Part shown: piece by piece, positions 15,904-23,970 of the stretch | How the letters are laid out: every line of letters begins with the position of its first letter | How positions within the stretch are numbered: position 1 is the first letter of the stretch | NCBI RefSeq assembly: GCF_003011885.1 | Contig: NZ_PXXO01000001.1 | Location: 186,001-250,000 of the forward strand | Direction of reading: 5' to 3' | Source: Cyanobium usitatum str. Tous | GTDB lineage: Bacteria > Cyanobacteriota > Cyanobacteriia > PCC-6307 > Cyanobiaceae | Length of the DNA: 64,000 nucleotides | Translations under genes and position numbers: made by a program | Notes under the pieces: model-generated | Seen by the model: the letters and a program-made list of their open reading frames with translations, nothing else | Told to the model about the DNA's origin: nothing | Database searches by the model: none

Positions 15904-16653
15904 GTGCTGATGTCTGCCGCCGCACTCGTCGCCCCCCAGACCTGGAGCCACTGGCTCCTGGCCCTGGCCCTCAATGGGGTGCTGATCTTCCTTGCCCAGC
16001 GCCTGCCCCTGCTCACCCGCGCTGGCTGGGTGCATGCCGGCATCCTCGGCAGCTTGCTGTGGGGTTGCCTCGGCCTGCGGGGCTGGCTGGCGGTGGTGAT
16101 CTATCTGGCTCTGGGCTCCCTGGTGACGCGCCTGGGCTTTCGCACCAAGCAGGCGCGGGGATTGGCGGAGGCGCGGGGCGGGTTGCGAGGGCCGGAGAAC
16201 GTTTGGGGTTCGGCCGCTACTGGTGCCCTACTGGCTGGCGCCGCCGCCCTGGCGCCGGCAGCGGCGCCGCTGCTGCTGGTTGGTTTTGCTGCCAGCTTCG
16301 CCGCCAAGTTGGCCGACACATTCGGCAGTGAAATCGGCAAGCGCTGGGGGCGCCACACGCTGCTGATCACCACCTTGCGTCCGGTGCCCCCCGGCACGGA
16401 AGGGGCGATCAGCTTGGAGGGCACAGCCGCCAGCCTGGCGGGCAGTGCGCTAATGGCGGCCCTGATGCTGGCCCTGGGGCTGCTGGCTGGCAGCGGCGCC
16501 TGGCTGCTTGTGACCCTGGTGGGACTGGGGGCCACCTTGATCGAAAGCCTGATCGGAGCCAGCTTCCAACAGCGTTGGTGCTGGCTCAGCAACGAGCTGG
16601 TGAACGGGCTTCAGACGGCGATCGCGGCGCTGCTGGCGATGGCGTTCACCTGA
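15904..16653 (+). CDS. DUF92 family membrane protein (possible VTE6-type phytyl-phosphate kinase)
   Basis: A 249-residue integral membrane protein with 5-6 hydrophobic helices; the start may be the GTG at 15904 or the ATG at 15910. Family landmarks include RTKQARGLAEARGGLRGPENVWGSAATGALLA (in two stretches, about 80-115), AASFAAKLADTFGSEIGKRWG (about 128-148) and PPGTEGAISLEGTAASL (about 163-179). Plant and cyanobacterial DUF92 members related to VTE6 make phytyl diphosphate from phytyl phosphate for tocopherol synthesis; that role is inferred. Its 3' end overlaps the convergent sigma-factor gene by 43 bases. Confidence 0.75.
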   Translation: MLMSAAALVAPQTWSHWLLALALNGVLIFLAQRLPLLTRAGWVHAGILGSLLWGCLGLRGWLAVVIYLALGSLVTRLGFRTKQARGLAEARGGLRGPENVWGSAATGALLAGAAALAPAAAPLLLVGFAASFAAKLADTFGSEIGKRWGRHTLLITTLRPVPPGTEGAISLEGTAASLAGSALMAALMLALGLLAGSGAWLLVTLVGLGATLIESLIGASFQQRWCWLSNELVNGLQTAIAALLAMAFT

Positions 16654-17537
16654 AGACAGGCCAGCAAAGCCTCGCCACGCTGCCGGGCTTGGCGGCTGCT
16701 GAGCTTGTGCTCAAGGGCCAGCTCGCACCAGCCCAGACCCTCGATCCAGTGACCCAGCAGCAACCGCTGCTCGATGCCGCCCAGCCGGCTTAGCTGAGCC
16801 TGCAACCAGTGGGCCTCTAAAGCCCTTTCGCCAGCCGTCAGATCTTCGCTCGGATCGTTGCTCGGATCGTCGCCTGCGCTGGTTGCGCCTGTTGACCCAG
16901 CTGCCAGCTGGTCGAGCAGGGTTCCCTCCTGCTCGCCTTCGCCGCTGAGCGGGGCATCGAGACTGCGCACCTGCAGGGCCCGCTGCACTGCGCTGGCCTC
17001 CTCAAGTTGGGCGGTGTTGCAACCGAGCTCTAAGGCCAGATCTGCGGCGGCAAGCGGCGCAAGGCCCTGGCTGCGGCGCTGCTCCTGCCGCCGCCGGGCC
17101 CGTTGCTGTAGCTCCCGCAGCCGCCGGGGGGTGTGCAGTGGCTGGCCGTGGTCGCGGACGTCGTGAAGCATGGCGCCGCGGATGAAGGGCACCGCATAGC
17201 TGCTGAGATTGCAGGTTTGGCGCAGGTCGAAGGCCTCCACGGCCCGGATTAGCCCCAGGCAGCCTGCAGACACCAGCTCATCGAAAGGTTGACCCGTGCG
17301 CTGGCTCTGGCGCTGGGCCACCATGCGCACTAAGGCGAGGTTGTGCTCCACCAGGGCGTTGCGCCACCAGAGCTTGGTTGCGGCGTCCGGGCTGGCGGCC
17401 ATGGCCTCAAGCCAGCTGCGGTTGCGGGTGTGCAGCTGGGAGGGGCCCAGCTCGGCCTGGGCTGGATCGGCTTGGCCGCTGCGGCGCTGGCGGGCAGATG
17501 TTTTCGAGTGGGCAGATGCTGGGCAGGAGCGGGCCAT
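16611..17537 (-). CDS. RNA polymerase sigma factor, group 3-like (sigma-70 family)
   Basis: A 308-residue sigma-70-family protein. Region 2 is clear: LVEHNLALVRMVAQ, ELVSAGCLGLIRAVEAFDL and SSYAVPFIRGAMLHDVRDHG (about 64-140). Region 3 follows with TPRRLRELQQRARRRQEQ. A Ser/Asp-rich linker (about 213-235) separates a weak region 4 that lacks an obvious strong helix-turn-helix. This layout fits the alternative (type III, SigF-like) sigma factors of marine cyanobacteria. The start could be 17537 or the later Met at about residue 46. The stop end overlaps the convergent DUF92 gene. Confidence 0.8.
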   Translation of the reverse strand: MARSCPASAHSKTSARQRRSGQADPAQAELGPSQLHTRNRSWLEAMAASPDAATKLWWRNALVEHNLALVRMVAQRQSQRTGQPFDELVSAGCLGLIRAVEAFDLRQTCNLSSYAVPFIRGAMLHDVRDHGQPLHTPRRLRELQQRARRRQEQRRSQGLAPLAAADLALELGCNTAQLEEASAVQRALQVRSLDAPLSGEGEQEGTLLDQLAAGSTGATSAGDDPSNDPSEDLTAGERALEAHWLQAQLSRLGGIEQRLLLGHWIEGLGWCELALEHKLSSRQARQRGEALLACLQVNAIASSAAIAV

Positions 17538-17574
17538 GGGGTGGAGGCGTCGGTGTTATTACCTTCGCCGCGGT

Positions 17575-17600
17575 GCCCATGGGGCTGGCTCCCCCAGGGC
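17575..17600. repeat. GC-rich hairpin upstream of the sigma-factor gene
   Basis: GCCCATGGGG-CTGGCTC-CCCCAGGGC can fold to a 9-pair stem with one bulged base and a 7-base loop. It lies in the 105-base gap between the GDSL hydrolase stop and the sigma-factor start. There is no T run, so it could be a leader structure of the sigma gene or a weak terminator for the phn operon. Confidence 0.35.
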
Positions 17601-17642
17601 GGTGAAGCGCTCTTACCCGAATGGGTGATATGTAATTGCTGC

Positions 17643-18323
17643 TTAGTAGCCCAAGGGGGTGGGCTCCTGGCGCAGCTGCAGATCGGCCCAGTCCAGAAGG
17701 GCCGGCCAGGAGCGCACCCGCTCAAATACCCGGCGATGCCCCTCACTGTTGAGGTGCAGGCCGTCGTTGCTCAGCCATAGGGGCCAGTCGGAATCGGCCA
17801 GCAGCCCCTCCAGTAGAGGCAGGAACGGCACATTCGCCTCCAGGCAGGCCTCTTCCAGCAGGGCCTCGTAGCGACGGATGTCTGCCAGGGAATACCAGAG
17901 CGCCCCTGCATAGGGCATGGCGCTCTCCTCCACCGGGGTGAGGCCGATCACATGCACCGCAGCGATCTCCTTGGCCTTGTGCAGCAGCTGCAGCAAGCCA
18001 AACAAAAAGCCTTCGGCATCCAGTTGGGGTCGCCCATCAGGCCGCCCCACCCGGGCGGTGTCGTTGAGGCCTATACCGAGCAGGATCCCCTGGGGCAGCT
18101 GGCGTCGTAGCTCACCGCGGCAGCCAACCTCAGCGCTGAGGCGAGCCGCCAGTCGCTCCAGGCCATCGCCACGCACGCCGAGGTTGTAGAGCACCGGGCC
18201 GCCCGGCAGTTCCATCCAGTGGCGCCGTAGCCGCTCGCACCAGCCACCCTCAAGGGGATCACCCCAGCCAAAAACGCCGCTATCGCCAAGTGCCACCAGC
18301 TTCCTGGGGATGGCCATCACCAT
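17643..18323 (-). CDS. SGNH/GDSL-family hydrolase
   Basis: A 226-residue hydrolase with the four SGNH blocks: GDSGVFGWG with the catalytic Ser (about 13-21), the Gly block in YNLGVRGDGL, GIGLND (about 82-87) and NDGLHLN with Asp and His (about 190-196). Such enzymes are esterases or lipases of broad type; the substrate here is unknown. It overlaps the 3' end of phnE by 44 bases on the same strand and is therefore probably the last gene of the phn transcript, but a functional link to phosphonates is not shown. Confidence 0.8.
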   Translation of the reverse strand: MVMAIPRKLVALGDSGVFGWGDPLEGGWCERLRRHWMELPGGPVLYNLGVRGDGLERLAARLSAEVGCRGELRRQLPQGILLGIGLNDTARVGRPDGRPQLDAEGFLFGLLQLLHKAKEIAAVHVIGLTPVEESAMPYAGALWYSLADIRRYEALLEEACLEANVPFLPLLEGLLADSDWPLWLSNDGLHLNSEGHRRVFERVRSWPALLDWADLQLRQEPTPLGY

Positions 18324-19866
18324 GGGGGGTCTCCAGCAGCCACTGGCGTGCGCGGTCGCTGAGATCTTCCCCCAGCAAGGTCAGCAGCGCATAGGCCAGC
18401 ACAAGGGCCAGCAGTTGGTCGCCGGCAAACGAACTCAGGGCTTCCAGCAGCTGGCTGCCCAGGCCCGTGGCCCCAACCAGCCCAACTACCACCGATTCGC
18501 GCAAAATCACATCAGCCCGGTAGGCGCCATAGGCCAAGTAGGGACGGGCCAGGCCGCTGAAGCGGCCGTAGAGCAGGGCCAAGCGCGGACCCACCCCTGC
18601 GGCCAGCAGGGCCTGCTCCTGGTTGCCGCCACTGGTTTCGGCGGCTTCTAGTAGCAGGCGTCCGAGAATGCCCAGGTTGTGGAAGCCCAGGGCAAGGGCA
18701 CCTGTAAGCACCCCGGGCTGGAGCACAAACAGCAGCAACAGCGCCGTTAGCGGTGGCGGCCATAGCCGGCCCAGGGCCCAAAGCCCCCGCACTAGTGCGC
18801 CCGCCGCCGGCCAGGGCGTCGCAAGCAGCAGTAGCAGCGGCGCCAGCCCCACAGCTAGGGCCGCTGCCACCAGGGTGAGCACCAGGGTGTTGCCTATCAG
18901 TCTCGGCCAGGGCAGGGCGGCCACGGCTCCCCAGTCGGCGGCGCCCAGCGGTGGCAGGCCTTGCCACTGCAACAGGGTGGCGGGCTGCACCTCCAGGCGC
19001 CATGCCACCAGCACCAGCACGGGCAGCATGGCCATTGCCACAGCCACCATCTCCTGGCCCTGGCTGCCCACCCCCCGCTGGCTCAGCCCCAGCCGTGCCG
19101 GCATGGCCCAGCGACGCCGCAGCCAGCCCATCAGGGCCTCCAGCAGCAGCATCACCGCCAGTAGCAGCCACAGGCCGCTCCAAAGCTCGTTGAAGGCCAG
19201 CGATTGCAGGGTGAGGCGCAGCTCGGTGCCCAGCCCGCCCAGGCCAAAAACCCCCAGCAGGGTGGCGCTGCGTAAGGCGCATTCGAGCCGGTAGCCGCTG
19301 TAGCTGATCACTTGGGGCAGCAGGGGCGGCCCCAGGGCCGTTAATAGGGCGGTTGGGGCGGGGCTGCCGCCGCAGCGCAGGGCCTCCAGGCTTGCGGTGG
19401 GCAGGGCATCCAGCAGGTCGCTGACCACCCGGGCTACTAGCGCTCCAAATGGAATGGCGATTGCCACTACCGCCACCACTGGTTGCAGCCCGACCACCTG
19501 CAGCAACAGCAGCCCCCAGAGCAGCTCGTGAATCGAGCGCGGTAGGGCTAGTAGGCGGCGTATCCAGCTAGCTGGAGCGGCGCTGCCGTAGCAGGTGCGC
19601 CACACCACCCTTGAACTAGCAATTCCCAGCACCAAGCCCAGCACCAGGCTGCCGGCCCAGCCCAATAGGGCCATGCCGGCTGTTACGGCTAGGCCGCCCA
19701 GCACCGATCCCAGCACTATGGGATCAAGGGAGGGCCGCAGGGCTGCGGCAGCAAATTGCCCCACCAGCTCCCAGCCACCGCCATGGCTGATTCCCGGCAG
19801 CAACGCCAGCAGCGGCAGCACGATTAGGGCGGGCAGCAACACCCACAACGGCGCCGCTGGTCTCAT
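18280..19866 (-). CDS. phnE: Phosphonate/phosphite ABC transporter permease, fused double PhnE
   Basis: A 528-residue permease formed of two PhnE-like units in tandem. Each half has about six hydrophobic helices and its own EAA-type coupling loop: EALRCGGSPAPTALLTALGP in the first half (about 165-184) and SGGNQEQALLAAGVGPRLA in the second (about 410-428). A single chain would therefore supply both halves of the membrane pore. Its ATG overlaps the phnC stop by 4 bases. No C-P lyase genes are adjacent, so uptake could serve phosphonate, phosphite or phosphate. Confidence 0.85.
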   Translation of the reverse strand: MRPAAPLWVLLPALIVLPLLALLPGISHGGGWELVGQFAAAALRPSLDPIVLGSVLGGLAVTAGMALLGWAGSLVLGLVLGIASSRVVWRTCYGSAAPASWIRRLLALPRSIHELLWGLLLLQVVGLQPVVAVVAIAIPFGALVARVVSDLLDALPTASLEALRCGGSPAPTALLTALGPPLLPQVISYSGYRLECALRSATLLGVFGLGGLGTELRLTLQSLAFNELWSGLWLLLAVMLLLEALMGWLRRRWAMPARLGLSQRGVGSQGQEMVAVAMAMLPVLVLVAWRLEVQPATLLQWQGLPPLGAADWGAVAALPWPRLIGNTLVLTLVAAALAVGLAPLLLLLATPWPAAGALVRGLWALGRLWPPPLTALLLLFVLQPGVLTGALALGFHNLGILGRLLLEAAETSGGNQEQALLAAGVGPRLALLYGRFSGLARPYLAYGAYRADVILRESVVVGLVGATGLGSQLLEALSSFAGDQLLALVLAYALLTLLGEDLSDRARQWLLETPHGDGHPQEAGGTWR

Positions 19867-20609
19867 GCCCCTGGGGTCCCGGCGTAAAGCTCCTCGAGCT
19901 GGCCTGGCTCAAGGCTGGCCATGGGTTGGTCGAAGACAAGGCGCCCGGCCCGCAGCCCCAGCACCCGATCGAAACCAGCCAGCAAATCGGGACGGTGCAG
20001 GCTCAGCAGCAAGGCCCGAGGCGGGTTGGCGAGCTCCAGCAGCAGGGTTAACAGCTCGCCGGCCAGGCGGGGATCAAGGCTGGCTACGGGTTCATCGGCT
20101 AGTAGCAGTTCGGGCTCCTGTCGCAGTAGTCGAGCTAGGGCCACCCGCTGGCGCTGGCCGCCGGAGAGGGCGGAGACGGGCTGGTTGAGCAGGGCTGGAT
20201 CGAGATCAAGCCGCTGCAACATCGTTGTGCAGGCCTTGGTCTCTAGGGGCATCAGCAGGTTGAGCAGGGCCCGCGGCCAGCCCCAGACCGCTAGCCGGGC
20301 GGCGTTGAGGTTTTGCTGCACGGTGAGCTCCTCAATCAGGCGCAGGTCTTGCCAGAGGGTGCCGATCCGCGCTTGCTGCCTGCGCCGGGCCCGTCCGCTG
20401 CGGGCCCGGGCCTCCCCCTGCCAAAACACCCTGCCCTGCTGCGGTGTCAGCAAGCCATTGGCCACGGCAAGCAAGGTGCTTTTGCCAGCTCCGCTGGGAC
20501 CCAGCAGGGCGATCCGTTCACCGGCATCAACCTGAAGCGACACCCGATCAAGGCGAGGCTGGCTGCGGCCCTTGACGGTGATGTCTTGAAGTTTGAGCAG
20601 TGCAGACAT
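19863..20609 (-). CDS. phnC: Phosphonate/phosphite ABC transporter ATP-binding protein PhnC
   Basis: A 248-residue ATPase. Walker A GPSGAGKST is at about 38-46, the signature LSGGQRQRV at about 148-156 and Walker B LLLADEP at about 168-174, followed by VASLDPRLA. The start (ATG 20609) has a strong ribosome-binding site (AAGGGGGG). It sits between a 28-codon membrane peptide gene and phnE, with which it overlaps by 4 bases. The substrate class is assigned from the neighbouring phnD and phnE. Confidence 0.88.
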   Translation of the reverse strand: MSALLKLQDITVKGRSQPRLDRVSLQVDAGERIALLGPSGAGKSTLLAVANGLLTPQQGRVFWQGEARARSGRARRRQQARIGTLWQDLRLIEELTVQQNLNAARLAVWGWPRALLNLLMPLETKACTTMLQRLDLDPALLNQPVSALSGGQRQRVALARLLRQEPELLLADEPVASLDPRLAGELLTLLLELANPPRALLLSLHRPDLLAGFDRVLGLRAGRLVFDQPMASLEPGQLEELYAGTPGA

Positions 20610-20617
20610 GCCCCCCT

Positions 20618-20704
20618 TCAGACCAGGGTGAGGCGGTAAACGATCAGCGCCAGGATCAGAGCCACTAGGGACACCTCAATCAGATCAGGGCCGCGGGGAT
20701 TCAT
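20618..20704 (-). CDS. 28-residue single-span membrane peptide in the phn operon
   Basis: ATG to TGA, 28 codons. The peptide begins MNPRGPDLIEVSL, continues with a hydrophobic helix (VSLVALILALIVYRLTL) and ends in Val. It begins 7 bases after the stop of the 90-residue membrane protein gene and ends 8 bases before phnC, so the spacing is exactly that of an operon gene. No Shine-Dalgarno is obvious. It resembles photosystem-type small subunits in size and shape but I cannot match it to one. Function unknown. Confidence 0.55.
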   Translation of the reverse strand: MNPRGPDLIEVSLVALILALIVYRLTLV

Positions 20705-20711
20705 TGACGTT

Positions 20712-20984
20712 TCAGGTGCGCCGCCGGTCCAGGCTGGCCGCTGAGGGCAGGGCCAGGGCTAGGGCGAGGGCGGGAATTTCAATCAGCAGTTGGCCGTTGC
20801 CGAAGGTGATGAAGGCCAGATCAAGAAAGGCGATGCTGCGCAGAAACAGGGACCAAGCCTCATCGCCTTCATTATTGGCGCGGCTCCAAAGCACAAAGCC
20901 TGCCAGCAGCAACACCAAATCAATCAACCAGACCACGGATCTGAGGCGCTGGAGAGAGTTGATTCTGAATGCTGCTGGACCCAA
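20712..20984 (-). CDS. Small membrane protein between phnD and phnC
   Basis: A 90-residue protein with two clear hydrophobic helices (about 16-34, VVWLIDLVLLLAGFVLW, and about 50-80, with a short polar break). The linker contains NNEGDEAW and the C terminus is basic (DRRRT). It begins 13 bases after the phnD stop on the same strand. I do not recognise a family. Its position suggests a lineage-specific accessory of the phosphonate/phosphite transporter or a passenger. Confidence 0.6.
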   Translation of the reverse strand: MGPAAFRINSLQRLRSVVWLIDLVLLLAGFVLWSRANNEGDEAWSLFLRSIAFLDLAFITFGNGQLLIEIPALALALALPSAASLDRRRT

Positions 20985-20997
20985 ACGCCGGCCTGTG

Positions 20998-21933
20998 TCA
21001 GCGGATCTTGCCGATTTGCCGCCCCACCTGCTCGATCTGCTTGTATTCGCCCGGTTTCACCGTGGTGAATTGCTGGGCACCAAACAGGCTCAAGATCTGC
21101 TTTTGCTCTGGGTCAGTGGGTCGCCAGCTGATGATCGACTGGCGCAGCTTGGCGCTGAAGCCCTTGCCGAAGCGCTGGTCGAGGTTGGGCTGGCCCAGCC
21201 AGAGGTAGTCGGGGTAGCTGGGGGTGCGCCAGATCTGAACCACCTTGCTGCGGTTGGCCTTGCCGCTGCGCAGGTTGCTCTTCCACACCTGCTCATTGAC
21301 GGCGCCAGCGTCGTAGGTGCCGCTCTGTACCAGGGCGATGGTGGCGTCGTGGCTGCCACTGAAGCCGGGGGCTCCGCCTGCGAAATCAGCCAACTTGACG
21401 CCGGCCTGTGCGAGGAAGTACTGGGGCATCAGCCGGCCGGAGGTGGAGCTTTCCGAGCCAAAGGTGAAGCGCTTGCCTTTAAGGGCCACTAGCCCCTTCT
21501 GGTTCTGGATCGGCTTGATGCCGCTGCGGGCATTGGCGATAAACACGGTGTAAAACTGCGCATCGATGTCTCGCTGGGCAAGCATCTGGGCACCGGGTTT
21601 CTGCAGGCTTGCCTGCACACCGGTGAGCCCGCCAAACCAGACCAGATCAAGACTGCCGGTGCGGAAGGCACTGACAGCAGCTGCGTAATCGGTGACGGGC
21701 ACATAGCTGACCTTGACACCCAGTTGCTGACTGAGCTCATCGGCCACCAGGCCGTAAAGGCGATTCAGCTTTTCAGGGTTCTGGTCGGGGATGGCACCGA
21801 TGCGCAGCACCTGCTGGGCTTCGGCCGCCGGCAGCAGGGAGGCGGGCACTGGGGGGAGTGGGGGGAGGACCGCCGGTAGCAGGGCCAGGCAAAGCCCCGC
21901 AAAAGCGGCGGTCCAACGTTCTCGGGTAGGCAT
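20998..21933 (-). CDS. phnD: Phosphate/phosphite/phosphonate-binding protein PhnD
   Basis: A 311-residue periplasmic binding protein. A hydrophobic signal segment lies at about 8-36. The mature part begins with RIGAIPDQNPEKLNRLYG and continues with DLVWFGGLTGVQA (about 115-127) and FGSESSTSGRLMPQYFL (about 170-186), all typical of the PhnD group. Cyanobacterial members bind phosphite, phosphate or methylphosphonate, and the sequence alone does not decide which. It starts 15 bases after the aminotransferase stop and leads into the rest of the phn genes. Confidence 0.88.
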   Translation of the reverse strand: MPTRERWTAAFAGLCLALLPAVLPPLPPVPASLLPAAEAQQVLRIGAIPDQNPEKLNRLYGLVADELSQQLGVKVSYVPVTDYAAAVSAFRTGSLDLVWFGGLTGVQASLQKPGAQMLAQRDIDAQFYTVFIANARSGIKPIQNQKGLVALKGKRFTFGSESSTSGRLMPQYFLAQAGVKLADFAGGAPGFSGSHDATIALVQSGTYDAGAVNEQVWKSNLRSGKANRSKVVQIWRTPSYPDYLWLGQPNLDQRFGKGFSAKLRQSIISWRPTDPEQKQILSLFGAQQFTTVKPGEYKQIEQVGRQIGKIR

Positions 21934-21948
21934 GGGACGGGGTGGGAA

Positions 21949-23139
21949 TCAGAGGGCGGCCAGGAAGCGCTGCAGCCGCTCGAGGCCATCCTCGATCGTG
22001 GCAGGTGACGCGGCACAGGAGAGACGAATGCAGCGATCGTCGCCGAAGGCAACTCCAGGCACCACCGCTAGGCCCACCTCATCGAGCAGGCGGTTGCACA
22101 GGGTCATGGAATCGAGGCCGAAGCCGCTTACATCGGGGAAGGCATAGAACGCCCCCTCCGGCGGCAGCAGTTTCGATCCTTCGATTGCCATCAGCCCCGC
22201 ACTGAGCAGGCTGCGGCGCTCGTTGAACTGGGCCGCCATGGCGTGCACGCAGTCGCGGGGCGCTTCGATCGCAGCCAGGGCGCCGAACTGGGCAAAGCTG
22301 CAAACGTTGCTGGTGCTCTGGCTCTGCAGGGCGCTGGCGGCGGCCACCACTGGCTGGGGGCCGGCCAGCCAGCCGATGCGCCAGCCGGTCATGGCCCAGC
22401 CCTTGGCGAAGCCATTCACCGTGAAGACGCGATCGGCCAGGTCTGGCGCCACGGCTCCAAAGCTGTGGTGGGCGTGGCCTGGGGCTAGCAGGAATTCGTA
22501 AATCTCATCGCACACCACGGCCACCTGGGGATGGCGGCGTAGCACGGCGGCAATCGCCTCCAGCTCCGGCCGGCTCAGCACCATGCCGGTGGGATTGCCG
22601 GGGCTGTTGAGCACAAGCAACTTGCTGGCTGGAGTGATGGCTGCCTCCAGTTGGGCCGGATCAAGGCGGAAGCCTTGGGCCGCTGAGCTGGGCAGCATGG
22701 TCACCGTGGCGCCGGCCAGCTTGGCGATCTCTGGATAGCTGAGCCAGTAGGGCGCCGGCAGCAGCAGCTCGTCGCCCGGCTCGAGCAGCACCTGGAACAG
22801 GTTGTAGAGCGCCTGCTTGCCGCCGTTGGTGACCAGCACCTGCCGGGCGGTGGTGGGTATGCCGTTTTCAGTGCTGAGCTTGGCGGCTATCGCATCGCGC
22901 AGGGCAGGCTCGCCGGCGGCCGGGCCGTAGCGGGTGTGGCCTGCCTCCAGAGCAGCCGTGGCGGCCTGGCGGATGAAGGCCGGGGTGTCGAAATCAGGCT
23001 CGCCGGCGCTGAGGCTGCAGATGTCCTGACCATCGGCCTTGAGGGCCTTGGCTCGGGCGGCAATGGCCAGGGTGAGGGAGGGCTGGAGGGCCCGGGCCCG
23101 GGCAGAGAGGGCCGGAGTGGTGGTGGGCGCGGCGTTCAT
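21949..23139 (-). CDS. aspC: Class I aminotransferase (aspartate aminotransferase type)
   Basis: A 396-residue PLP enzyme from the ATG at 23139 (an ATG at 23154 is also possible). Motifs: SLSAGEPDFDTP (about 35-46), NGGKQALYNLF (about 104-114), NSPGNPTG (about 176-183), CDEIYEF (about 209-215) and the PLP lysine in VNGFAKGWAMTGWRIGWLAG (about 240-259). It is of the subgroup Ib aspartate (or prephenate) aminotransferases. It is divergent from the uracil-DNA glycosylase and reads directly into phnD with a 15-base gap, which suggests co-transcription. Confidence 0.88.
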   Translation of the reverse strand: MNAAPTTTPALSARARALQPSLTLAIAARAKALKADGQDICSLSAGEPDFDTPAFIRQAATAALEAGHTRYGPAAGEPALRDAIAAKLSTENGIPTTARQVLVTNGGKQALYNLFQVLLEPGDELLLPAPYWLSYPEIAKLAGATVTMLPSSAAQGFRLDPAQLEAAITPASKLLVLNSPGNPTGMVLSRPELEAIAAVLRRHPQVAVVCDEIYEFLLAPGHAHHSFGAVAPDLADRVFTVNGFAKGWAMTGWRIGWLAGPQPVVAAASALQSQSTSNVCSFAQFGALAAIEAPRDCVHAMAAQFNERRSLLSAGLMAIEGSKLLPPEGAFYAFPDVSGFGLDSMTLCNRLLDEVGLAVVPGVAFGDDRCIRLSCAASPATIEDGLERLQRFLAAL

Positions 23140-23261
23140 CCCTGTGTCCGGCATCAGGACGCGCGGCTTCAGCACTAACTGGCATCCTGCCTTACGGATT
23201 TGCCGCGTACGGTTCAAAGGGGCACGAAATGGCCAGCTAGTTACACGTTGATGGTTTTGCC

Positions 23262-23885
23262 GTGACGACATCTACCCCTGCAGCGCCCGATCCCCTGGGG
23301 CAGTTGCTGCTCGATTGCGCAGCCTGTCGCCGCTGTGATCTGGTGGCGGAGAGGCAGCAGGTGGTGGTGAGTCGGGGCAATCCCGCCGCCCGGCTGATGC
23401 TGATCGGCGAGGGACCAGGCGCTCAGGAAGACAGCGCTGGCTTGCCTTTTGTGGGTCGCTCCGGCCAGCTGCTCGATCAGCTGCTGGCGGCCGCTGGCAT
23501 CGACAGCAACCGAGATGCCTACGTGGCCAACGTGGTGAAGTGCCGCCCCCCCGGCAACCGCAAGCCCACGGCGGCGGAGATGGCCGCCTGCCGCCCCTGG
23601 CTAAATCATCAGATCGATTTAGTGAATCCGGCCGTGATCCTGCTGCTGGGGGCCACGGCGCTGGAGGGGGTGCTGGGTATTAAGGGCGGCATCACGAGCT
23701 TGCGGGGCCAGTGGCGCGCCAGCGAGATAGAAATTTTGCGGGGCCGCCGCCTGATGCCGGTTCTGCATCCCTCCTATCTGCTGCGCTTTAACTCGCAGGC
23801 CCAGGGCTCGCCCCGCGCGCTCACGGCAGCCGACTTCCAGGAGGTACGCCGATCCTTTTCTGGCCAATCCCGCCCGCCTTGCTGA
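23262..23885 (+). CDS. Type 4 (Fe-S) uracil-DNA glycosylase
   Basis: A 207-residue DNA repair enzyme that removes uracil from DNA. The N-terminal cysteines CAACRRC (about 21-27) and two further Cys (KCRPPGNRKP and MAACRPW) fit the iron-sulfur cluster of family 4. Active-site motif 1 is GEGPGAQEDSAGLPFVGRSG (about 50-69) and the late motif is HPSYLLR (about 169-175). The GTG start gives a normal N terminus. It is divergent from aspC. Confidence 0.9.
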   Translation: MTTSTPAAPDPLGQLLLDCAACRRCDLVAERQQVVVSRGNPAARLMLIGEGPGAQEDSAGLPFVGRSGQLLDQLLAAAGIDSNRDAYVANVVKCRPPGNRKPTAAEMAACRPWLNHQIDLVNPAVILLLGATALEGVLGIKGGITSLRGQWRASEIEILRGRRLMPVLHPSYLLRFNSQAQGSPRALTAADFQEVRRSFSGQSRPPC

Positions 23886-23970
23886 ACTGCTCAATCCGTT
23901 TGACACCCTCGTCGCTTGAGCGGCTTTTGTGACAGGCTTTGCCCTTCCCGGCCCCCCGCTTCACCCAGCC

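Noticed and set aside
18623-19294. 223-codon plus-strand frame opposite phnE
   Set aside because: It is Ser/Arg/Pro-rich, as expected for the reverse of a hydrophobic permease, with no start-site support.
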